From Elymus sibiricus (Eukaryota > Streptophyta > Magnoliopsida > Poales > Poaceae): a stretch of DNA of 64,000 bases. Position numbers and translations under genes: made by a program. The notes beneath the pieces were generated by a model. It made no database searches and had not been told where the DNA came from. It worked only from the letters and a program-made list of their open reading frames with translations. Location of the stretch: the NCBI GenBank assembly GCA_039707655.1, contig CM077673.1:267882288-267946287 (forward strand), written 5' to 3'. Of the stretch, positions 46,733 through 55,611 are shown piece after piece. Position 1 is the stretch's first letter. Each line of letters opens with the position of its first letter.

Positions 46733-49700
46733 TGATAACCCAAAATTATAGGGGATCCTAACAGTTTTCGAGGGTAGAGTATTCAACCCAAATTTATAGA
46801 TTCGACACAAGGGGAGCCAAAGAATATTTGAGAGTATTAGCAGTTGAGTTGTCAATTCAACCACACCTGGAGATAAATATTTACAGCAAAGTGATCAGTA
46901 GCACAGTAATATGATAGTTTGATAATAGTAGTAATAGTAACAGTAGCGGTAACGGTAGCAGTACTGATTTTGTAGCAAGTGCAATAAGTGGAAAACTCGT
47001 AGGCTCTGGATTGGTGTATTTGTTGGATATTCATTATATAACAGTCATAACCTAGGGCGACACAGAACTAGCTCCAGTTCGTCAATATAATGTTGGCATG
47101 TACTCTGTAGATAGTCATACATGCTTATGGAAAAGAACTTGCATGGCATCTTTTGTCCTACCCTCCCGTGGCAGCGGGGTCCATAAGGAAACTAAGGGAT
47201 ATGAAGGCCTCCTTTTAATAGAGAACCAGAACAAAGCATTAACACATAGTGAATACATGAACTGCTCAAACTACGGTCATCACCGTGAAGTATCCCAAAT
47301 ATTGTCACTATGGGATTGACGGATCATAACACATAATAGGTGCATATGACTAGGCAAGATTGGATCAAGAACATAGATATAAAGATGATAACATAAACGG
47401 TTCAGATCTGAAATCATGGCACTCGGGCCCTAGTGACAAACATTAAGCATGGCAAAGTCATAGCAACATCAATCTTAGAACATAGTGGATACTAGGGATC
47501 AAGCCCTAACAAAACTAACTCGATTACATGATGAATCTCATCCAACTCCTCATCGACCAGCAAGCCTACGAAGGAATTACTCACTCCCGGTGGGGAGTGA
47601 CGTGGCTTGAGACTGCGTCGGTATTTCCCCAAAGAGGAAGGGATGATGCAGCACAGCGACGGTAAGTATTTCCCTCTGTTTATGAAACCAAGGTATCAAT
47701 CCATAGAGGAAGATCACGCACCCACGTAAGCAGCACCTGCACACAAACAACAAATACTTGCAACCCGACGTGAAAGAGAGGTTGTCACGCTCTCTACGGT
47801 AATAAGATAGATTAGGTGATGATAGTTTTGGCAAATAGATCTCGCAAGAACACAAAGTAAAATAAATAAACAAAAAGTGCAGCAAGGTATTTTTGGGTTT
47901 TTTGGATTAATAGATCTGAAAATATAAGATGCAAATAGTAGATCGGAAAGCAATATGTTGGAAAAGTAGACCCGGGGGCCGTAGGATTCACTAGTGGCTT
48001 CTCTCATGACTATAGCACACGGTGGGTGAACAAATTACTGTTGGGCAATTGATAGAAGATCAAATAATCATGACGATATCCAGGCAATGATCATTATATA
48101 GGCATCACGTCCAAGACAAGTAGACCGAAACGATTCTGCATCTACTTCTATGACTCCACACATCAACCGCTATCCAGCATGCATCTAGTGTATTAAGTTC
48201 ATGGAAGAATGGAGTAATGCAATAAGAACGGTGACATGATGTAGACCAGATCTATTCATGTAGGAGTAGACCCCATCTTGTTATCCTTAATGGAAACGAT
48301 ACACGCGTGTCTTGCTGCCCCTTCTGTCACTGGGAAAGAACACCGCAAGATCGAACCCATCACAAAGCACCTCTTCCCATGGCAAGAAAAATCGATCTAG
48401 TTGGCCTAACTAAACCAAAGATTCGAAGAAGAAATACGAGGCTATAAGTAATCATGCAAATAAGAGATCAAAGAATACTCAAATCATATTCATGGATAGA
48501 AACTGATCATGAACTCAAAATTCATCGGATCGCAATAAACACACCGCAAAAGTCATTACATCAATTAGATCTCCAAGAGACCATTGTATTGAGAAACATA
48601 GAGAGAGAGGAAGCCGTCTAGCTACTGCCAACGGACCCGTAGGTCTATGGTGGACTACTCACGCATCATCGGAGAGGCACCTATGAAGAAGATGAACCCC
48701 TCCGTGATGGTGTTAGATTGGATCTCGAGGTTCTGGAACTTGCGGCGGCTGGAATTGTGTTTTGTCGACTCCCCTAGGGTTTTTGGATTTTCGGGAAATT
48801 TATAGGCTCGGTAGTCGGTTGAGGGGGTGCCCGAGGTGCCCAACCACCACCAGGCCGCGTGAGGGGCCTCTGGCGCGCCCTGGTGGGGGTGGGCCAGCCT
48901 GGGCCCCCTCTTCTAGTGTTGTTTGGCCCATCTTTCTTCTTCCGGTCTGTAAAAAATCCACAAAAAATCTCCGCAACGTTTGGGCTCCGTTTGGTACTGA
49001 TTTTCTGCGAAGTAAAAAACAAGAAAAAACAACAACTGACACTTTGGCACTATGTCAATAGGTTAGTCCCAAAAAATGAAATAAAGTTGCTATAAAATGA
49101 TTGTAAAACATCCAAGATTGATAATATAGCATGGAACAAGCAAAAATTATAGATACGTTGGAGACGTATCTGCATCCCCAAGCTTAATTCCTACTCGTCC
49201 TCGAGTAGGTAAATGATAAAAACAGAATTTTTGATGTGGAATGCTGCCTATCATGTTCATCACATGTTCTTTTCTTTATGGCATGGACATTTGGACTTTT
49301 CATATGGTTCAAAGCAATAGTCTAGTATTGACATGAAAACTTTAATACTCAAGCATATCAACAAGCAACCATGTCTTTCAAAATATCAACGCTAAAGCAA
49401 GTTATCCCTAGCCCATCATGTTCAATCATTGATCCATTCACAATACACACTCAAATATTAGCTACACCTAATGCTCAAGTACGATCATAGTGCCTCCTAG
49501 TTGGTGCTTTATAAGAGAAGATGGAGACTCAAATTGAAAAATAAAAATTGCATAAAGTATATGGATAGGCCCTTCGCAGAGGGAAGTAGGGATTTGTAGA
49601 GGTGCCAGAGCTCAAGTGTTTAAATTGATAGAGAAAAATATTTTGAGTGGCATGCCTTTCCTGTCAACAAAAACGACTGAGAGATCTCAATATCTTTCCA

Positions 49701-50917
49701 CACTAGATGCATCATAGGCGGTTCCCAAACAGAAAATAAAGTGTATTCCTTTTTCCACCATACTTTCACTTTCCATGGCTGGCCGAATCCACTGTTGCCT
49801 TCCATACCAACACTTTCCAAGGAATTTATTATTTTACAACATAAAGTAAATATTTTTCTTTTCTTTTTCATTTTGGGACTGGGCATCCCTATTACCGCCA
49901 TACTCTCGTGCAATGACAAGTGAATAAACAATCATCTTGAGAATATCACATCTAGCATGAAAAAATATCGGTCACCCCCTACCGTTTCATGAGCGGTACG
50001 AGCACATAAAAAGGAAAATTTATTTTGAAAGTTTAGAGATGGTACATACAAATTTGCTTGGAACAACATGGAAATACCGTATATAGGTAGGTATAGTGGA
50101 CTCATATGGCAAAACTTGGTTTAAGGATTTTGGATGCACAAGTAGTATTTCTACTTAGTACAAGTGAAGGCTAGCATGAGATTGAGTAGTATTTCTACTT
50201 AGTACAGCGTTTGGGCTCCGTTTGGTACTGATTTTCTGTGAAGTAAAAAACAAGCAGAAACAGCAACTGGCACTTTGGCACTATGTCAATAGGTTAGTCC
50301 CAAAAAATGATATAAAGTTACTATAAAATGATTGTAAAACATCCAAGATTGATAATATAACAACATGGAACAAGCAAAAAATTATAGATACGTTGGAGAC
50401 GTATCAGGGAGCATCATGGAATTGGCAATAAAGGAGGGTTGATGATGACGAACACCAAAGATTCCCCTCTCCGGAGCCCCAAACGGACTCCAGATGTGGC
50501 CTACCGATGAAGAACAGGAGGTGGCGGTGGCTTCGTATCGTGAAATGCGATGAAACTTTATTCTTGATTTTTCTGGAAAAATAGGATTTTATAGCGCTGG
50601 AATTAGTGTCGGGGGCCCACGAGGTGAGCACCACCCACGAGGCCGCGCGAGGGGGGCTGGCGCGCCCTGGTGGTTGGTGGCCACCATGGGCCCCCTCTCT
50701 TGTGGCATTTGGCTTCAATATTCCTCAAATATTCTGAAATAATTCTCCAAAAAGTTTCGCTCCATTCCGAGAACTTTTATTTCTACACAAAAACAACATC
50801 ATGGTAGTTCTGCTGAAAACAGCGTCAGTCCTGGTTAGTTTCATTCAAATCATGCAAATTAGAGTCCAAAACAAGAGCAAAAGTGTTAGGAAAAGTAGAT
50901 ACGATGGAGACGTATCA
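46733..50917 (-). repeat. 5' LTR of the nested Athila element, split by an Athila fragment
   Basis: The LTR pieces are 46733-47597 and 50407-50917. They align with 9053-10428 once the insertion 47598-50406 and one GGGAG copy are removed. The outer flank AGCAC (50918-50922) is the TSD of the whole element. Confidence 0.88.
47598..50406 (-). mobile_element. Internally deleted Athila-type element
   Basis: TSD GGGAG (47593-47597 and 50407-50411). In minus orientation: a full 3' LTR at 47598-49171 (last base mutated to give GTATCT on the plus strand), a 3' internal piece at 49172-50205 with a PPT-like CCCCAAGCTTA, and only about 200 bp of the second LTR (50206-50406, ending GACGTATCA). Everything else was lost by a deletion whose join sits at a duplicated AGTAGTATTTCTACTTAGTA near 50150-50205. 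Confidence 0.82.
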
Positions 50918-51210
50918 AGCACAACCCACCAGGGCGCGCCGGGGGCCTCTAGCGCGCCCTGGTGTATTGTGCTCAACCAGGGAGCCCCCTCCGGTGGATC
51001 TTGGCTCCAGTATTTTTTTATTTATTATAAAATAATTCTCCAAAAAGTTTCGTCCAGTTTCGAGAACTTTTATTTCTGCACAAAAACAACACCATGGTAA
51101 TTCTGCTGAAAACAACGTCAGTCCGGGTTAGTTTCTTTCAAATCATGCAAATTAGGGTTCAAAACATGAGCAAAAGCGTTAGGAAAAGTAGATACGACAG
51201 AGACGTATCA

Positions 51211-51374
51211 CCGACCACTTTGTACTTGTCATCCGCATAACGCAACCGCTCCATAGTGTCGATGGAGTCCTCCACCATGCCCGGGTCATTGGTGTACACC
51301 ACCATGAGGTCCGTCTTCTTCATCTGGGTCTCCACATGATGCACGCCGAACTCCATTGGAGCGCCGCTAGACAT
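51211..51374 (-). pseudogene. Host gene, 5' half: probable DEDD exonuclease-like protein
   Basis: The minus-strand ATG at 51372-51374 opens MSSGAPMEFGVHHVETQMKK, then TDLMVVYTNDPGMVEDSIDT and DDKYKVVG, and stops at the solo LTR edge (51210). Removing the LTR and one TSD joins this in frame to FDLAYTGG at 7929, so the break is within the motif I strand. Upstream sequence on the minus strand (51375-51500) is a plausible leader with no strong TATA. Expression of an intact product is impossible because of the 43-kb insertion. Confidence 0.6.
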
Positions 51375-51714
51375 CCTAGCTGTATGCGTCGTCGAGGGTG
51401 TGCTTATTGTGTTGTCGGGCGTGATCGAAAGTGTGAAGATACTATGGTTAATGGTTGTGGGTATAAATGGGGGTCGGACGTCCTGGAAAACTGGCACATT
51501 CGGATGGCAGTTTTTGCAGTGCGTGATTCAGTCGTGGAGCACGTAACTGCATGAGGCGATGTGCGTGGCGCAACCGCATGCATATGGAGCCCCGAACGTG
51601 ATCGTGGGCCGGCCCCAACCGCTGGTAGAGAGCGCGTGGAGGGCCCCGAGAGCGCGGTGCGGCGCGAGAGCGCGGAGGGACACAAGAGCGGAGCACGTGG
51701 CGGGATGCGAGGTC

Positions 51715-51891
51715 GAACCGGACCACTTTGTACTTCTCCTTGTCAAGTAACAGGTCCATAACATTGGATTTCTTCACCCAAATCGGATGTTTGGTGTACA
51801 CCACCGAGAGCCCCGCGAACCTTCTGTGCATGTCCACTATGGCATGCATGGTGAACTAGCGCTTGTCGTCGGCAGCCACTGGGAGCGCCAT
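51715..51891 (-). pseudogene. Second exonuclease-like N-terminal fragment
   Basis: The minus-strand ATG at 51889-51891 opens MALPVAADDKR, with TAG at 51856-51858. The frame then continues HRRFAGLSVVYTKHPIWVKK, VMDLLLDKEKYKVV and RFDL. The pattern VVYT...KYKVV.FDL is the same as in 51211-51374 joined to 7929, so the two are related copies about 340 bp apart. The homology ends just after FDL. It is a broken paralogous piece. Confidence 0.5.
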
Positions 51892-52126
51892 TGGAGATGC
51901 GCAGGATACCCCCGGTCGTGATTCCGCTTCTTAAAGTCCGGATATTAATCGTCAATTGCATATTAATGTCCAGATAGTAATCGTCAATTGCATACTAAGG
52001 AAAATATAGTACTACCAAAATACGAGTCTCCCTCATAAGATGACATTTGCATGGTTGTATCACAAATGACAGAAATAGTACAAGGGTTCAAATTCCAGCA
52101 TTACAAGGCTCAAATTTAAAGATTAC
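51892..52126. other. Host intergenic sequence
   Basis: Low-copy-looking AT-rich DNA with a short direct repeat (AATCGTCAATTGCATA at about 51947 and 51977). It ends with the TSD ATTAC (52122-52126). It continues after the Tat element at 61004. Confidence 0.5.
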
Positions 52127-53026
52127 TGTCAGATTTCGGGCTCCACAAAACCCCCAAGGTTCGAACACAGGGGCGTGTGCGAAGATCCCCTGCAGCTTCA
52201 CCCTACTTAGCTCGCTGCCCTATGGTTACTACGGCAAACTCGCACGATGACGAGGAAGAAGATGAACACGGTGGTTTACCCAGGTTCGGGCCACTGCGAA
52301 GCGTAATACCCTACTCCTGCTTTGGTGGATTGCCTCTCGAGGAGGTGTGGTGGATGAACTAGTACAGTGGTGAGGAGCCTCGCGAGGGCGCTCGAGTGGT
52401 GTTCTTGGCTCTCTGCCCTGTCTTGTGGTGGAGTCGAGCCGAGTCCCCCTCTACGGTGCAGCCTAGCCTCTATATATAGCAGTGGCCCGGGTCCTCTTCC
52501 CTTATCGCAATGGCGGGAAGGGATCCCACAATGGTCAAATTTGAAGGGGGACAGGAGTACATCCCCGCCCTATCCAAAGGTGGTCTTCGCCTGCAAAGTA
52601 GTTGTCGATGATGCAGAGGTGGGCTCGGCGATGACATCCGCCCTGCGGGGCTCGTGGTCGTGGTCTTGTTGCACCGGAATGGAAACCTTTGGAGGCGCTT
52701 TGGGAACCCGTGTACGTCCGTGCTCCCTTTGCACCAAAAGGGAAACTGCACCGCCTGGTGCGCTGGCGCCCGCCTGTCCTTCCTTGCGTCATCCTTGACT
52801 CCTGAGGCCGAGTTCTGCATAGAGGTCTCCGCCGCTCCGGAGGGGGGGGCCTGAGGAGGCCCACCCCCAGCTGATCTTGGTACTGCTCTTCCTCGCGAGC
52901 CTGGGGTCCTCGCAAGGGCCTTGTCTTGAGTGAAGTCGCGCCAGGCCGTGCTTGGCTGACGAGGTGGGCCATGCCCTGGGCCGCAGGCAGGCAGGTCTGG
53001 GTACCCCCGTTCCCAGAACACCGACA
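52127..53026 (-). repeat. 3' LTR of the Tat element (900 bp)
   Basis: Left copy, TGTCAG to CCGACA. It contains TATATATAG at about 52471-52479 on the plus strand. Confidence 0.92.
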
Positions 53027-53045
53027 GTAGCCCCCGGGACCAAGG
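53027..53045 (-). other. Polypurine tract of the Tat element
   Basis: Minus strand GGTCCCGGGGGCTAC directly abuts the LTR start, the usual position for second-strand priming. Confidence 0.65.
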
Positions 53046-53332
53046 CGCGCTCGAGCTGGCTTCCGGGCGAAGCCTTGAGGACTGCCCGAAGCGCCGCGGG
53101 CCCCAAACGCCTGCGGGCCAGGCTTTACACGTGTAGAGCGCCAAGGGGACGACGCCTCTATGCCTCTACCCCCGGTCAAACGGAGTTGACGCCTGCGTGC
53201 CGCCCCGGTCATCATTACCTTTTTTGAATGCGGCTGTTCCCCCGACCTTCTCTCCTTCGGCCGCACGGATGTGACCCTTCAGAAGCTACATGCCTCCCGG
53301 GATGCGAGGGGGCGCCGGTTGGCCCTTGGTTG

Positions 53333-53340
53333 TATATAAG
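53333..53340 (+). promoter_or_regulatory. TATA box of the antisense gene
   Basis: TATATAAG, 85 bp before the ATG at 53418 and on the strand opposite to the element's own genes. A start site near 53365 would leave a leader of about 50 nt with no upstream ATG. Confidence 0.6.
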
Positions 53341-53417
53341 CAGGCAAGGGTGAGAAAGCCCTCAACACATCTTCGTCTACTTCGCCTCCCAATCTCCAAG
53401 CCACCGCTCTCCCAGTC

Positions 53418-54269
53418 ATGGCTCCAGTGAGGAAGTTCTCCGCCGGTGAGAAAGGGAAGGCCTTCGAGGAGAGCCCTGCCCCACCGCTGCCCAGGAGGGG
53501 CCGCGGTCGTCCCCGAAAGCATGCCACGACACCGGCGGTGGTTCCCCGTGGGCACAGTCGTGCTCCAACGCGGCCCGGGGTTACCATCGGCGGCCGCGGT
53601 GGGGCTCCGTCCAGCGCGGGCGGCCGCAGTAGTCGAGGGGGTGGCGCCCGCGGTGGGAGGGCGGCGGTGGCCACCCGGCCGCCACGCCAGCGGCTCCATT
53701 CGGCCGACACGGCCCAGGAGTTCGTGGTGTGGGCGGACAGGCCGGAGGCCGCTTGGTTTCAACTCCCGCACTTCTTTGTGGGGGCGCTGCCGGCCGAGGG
53801 GGCTGCTGGCCTATGGCTGCAGGCCGACGGCTGCTGCAGCGCGGCATCGTGGGTGGAGGTCGAGGTCACCCCCGGGGGTTACGTGTACCTAAACCGCGGG
53901 TGGCAGACGTTTGCCCGTGCCCGTGGCCTGGAGGGGAGGCGCACCCTTCACTTCAAGTACGACGGGGTGGCGACGCTCTTCGTCAAGATCTTCGGGGGAG
54001 AGGGCGAGCGCCTGGGGTGCTGCCCGGAAGACGTCGGCCGTGGCGATCTTGGAGATGAGATTGCCCTTCGTGACGGGCACCATGCCTCCAGCTGCAGCGA
54101 CACCCCCTCCGAGGGGAGCCCGAGCGACAGCAGCTATGACGCGCCACCGCGCCGGCGCGCCCGGACCTCGGGGGGTAGCCAGCCGTCGCGGCGTTGCTCC
54201 TCCGCTCTAGAAGCGTCTGTGCCGGCGCGCCTTCATGGGCCCGTGAAGGAAGAGGAGGACACCGACTGA
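53418..54269 (+). CDS. Antisense ORF: AT-hook plus B3-like DNA-binding protein
   Basis: Intact 283-codon ORF, ATG at 53418 in good context (G at +4), TGA at 54267. Residues 26-35 (RRGRGRPRKH) form a classic AT-hook. Residues 58-82 are RGG-rich. Residues about 100-195 match the B3 fold pattern: AQEFVVWADRP, FQLPHFFVGALP, LWLQADG, WVEVEVTPGGYVYLNRGWQT (the GW of B3), RTLHFKYDGVATLFVKIFGG. The tail is Ser/Asp-rich, then basic, then acidic (KEEEDTD). It runs opposite to pol, between integrase and the PPT, with its own TATA box. It likely binds DNA in the nucleus. Origin by capture of a host REM/B3 gene is inferred. It is the only undamaged ORF in this element. Confidence 0.7.
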   Translation: MAPVRKFSAGEKGKAFEESPAPPLPRRGRGRPRKHATTPAVVPRGHSRAPTRPGVTIGGRGGAPSSAGGRSSRGGGARGGRAAVATRPPRQRLHSADTAQEFVVWADRPEAAWFQLPHFFVGALPAEGAAGLWLQADGCCSAASWVEVEVTPGGYVYLNRGWQTFARARGLEGRRTLHFKYDGVATLFVKIFGGEGERLGCCPEDVGRGDLGDEIALRDGHHASSCSDTPSEGSPSDSSYDAPPRRRARTSGGSQPSRRCSSALEASVPARLHGPVKEEEDTD

Positions 54270-54638
54270 GTGCTGGTGCACCGACGCCGGGGCTCCCGGA
54301 GCGACAGCCCCCGTGGGGCTTTCTCACTTTCTTTCTCCTCCTCTTTTCCTACTCCTGCAATCAAAGAACCAAGGGAGGCCCTGCGGGCGTGTAATGAATT
54401 TGGGCGCTTGCCTCTTTTTATCAGCGCTTCTGTCACGTGTCCTGGCCTTTGCGTTTTTGTTAGTTGAGACCGCCTTCCGGTTGTGATTAGGGTGCTTAGC
54501 TTGACATGCTCGCGGTAGGCTCTAGGGTCGGGGAGGTGTGGCTATGGCGCTTGGGGAGTCCGGACGTCCTGTGGACTTCTTCTTCTTACGGGTGAGGTAG
54601 GTTGGGAGCCCTTTCGGCACTCTGTGTCTGCAGGCACC

Positions 54639-55042
54639 AGTCCCGCACATTTCCCGACCACCGTAATGCACGACCGGATCACCAGGACGCACTTACAAGG
54701 TGAGGCCTCGACACCCTTGATGCCGACCGGATCACCTGGACGACATCAAGGGGCGAGTGGCTATATGACCGGTAAGGCTCCTGAGGCGCGTTGCTCGGGA
54801 GCCCCCCTTGACACTCAAGCAGCTCTACGTCAGCAGGTCCCAGTCCCGCACATTTCACGACCACCGTAATGTATGACCGGATCACCAAGGACGCAACTAC
54901 GAGGTGAGACCTTGACACCCTTGATGCCCACCGGATCACCAAGGACGACATCAAGGCGCGAGTGGCTACATGACAGGTAAGGCTCCTGAGGCGTTCTCCT
55001 CATTAGCCCCCTTTGACGCTCAAGCGGCTCCCCAAAGAAAAT
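54639..55042. repeat. ~203-bp tandem repeat, two copies
   Basis: CAGTCCCGCACATTTC recurs at 54638 and 54841, and the following GACCACCGTAATG, GACCGGATCACC, CCTTGATGCC and GGTAAGGCTCCTGAGGCG phrases repeat in order. It lies in the 3' spacer between pol and the antisense gene. Confidence 0.85.
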
Positions 55043-55611
55043 TTTATTTTCCTGCCCCGGCAGTGGCGGGCCTCCCAAGGCTCCGAGATGGCGCGTCGGG
55101 CCATGAGTGGAGCCCCCGAGCGAGTATGAAGCGCCACACGCCTGCTGACTCATCTAGGAGTACCACGCGAGGATCCGGGCACCAAGGCCTTGGCGAGGTG
55201 CGAGCACCATGCCCCACAGCCCCCGCTCGCGGGGTGCGAGGGGGAGGGGAGCAGGCGAGTGCTTGACCTGAAGAGAGAAAACCCAAGATAGGAAATGGCG
55301 ATGAAAACAAATCCCTGACCCGTTTCTTTAAAACATGATTTGGAAAAACCCCGAGTTTTGTTCCAGAAAAGTTGGCAAGTCCAAACATGAGAAGAGCAAA
55401 TAACAGCCGCGTCCGGCACCTAGACTAGTCTTCATCTTCGTCTTCCCCCAGCGCTGAGCGTAGGGCATCCACGTTGCATGGGCATAGCCATTGGAGGGCA
55501 GTGTTGTCTGCCAGCGCGGAGCTGTGGATTCCACATTGCGTGGGAAGGAACCCCTCTGCGTCCTCGAGGTGCTCCGGGCGTATACAGCCCACTCATTATT
55601 ACGTGAGAGTG

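Larger units (their letters stand above)
9053..50917 (-). mobile_element. Non-autonomous Athila-lineage LTR retrotransposon (with nested insertions)
   Basis: Perfect TSD AGCAC (9048-9052 and 50918-50922). Left LTR 9053-10428, right LTR 46733-50917 (itself interrupted). In minus orientation the order is LTR, PBS at 46704-46721, gag-protease (46663 to 44011), an extra ORF (43065 to 42100), polypurine tract (PPT) at 10429-10443, LTR. Reverse transcriptase, RNase H and integrase are absent, so movement would need proteins from a related element. It inserted into the solo LTR, and was later hit by a Sirevirus in its 3' internal region and by an Athila LTR fragment in its 5' LTR. Confidence 0.88.
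7930..51210 (-). mobile_element. Solo Athila-type LTR inside the exonuclease-like gene, split by later insertions
   Basis: The LTR pieces are 7930-9052 and 50923-51210. They are joined by the TSD AGCAC of the inserted element. In minus orientation it runs from TGATACGTCTC to GGGTTATCA, about 1.4 kb. Both outer flanks are the same host ORF, so it is a solo LTR with no internal region of its own. The flanking 5-mers are GTCGG and GAAGG on the minus strand; only three of five bases match, which fits an old TSD that has mutated. Confidence 0.8.

Noticed and set aside
51448..51714. Continuation of the second exonuclease-like fragment as Arg/Pro-rich protein
   Set aside because: After FDL the frame loses all family resemblance and becomes composition-driven.
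53286..53847. Minus-strand ORFs opposite the antisense B3-like gene
   Set aside because: GC-rich shadows without recognisable domains; the plus-strand frame has the AT-hook and B3 pattern.
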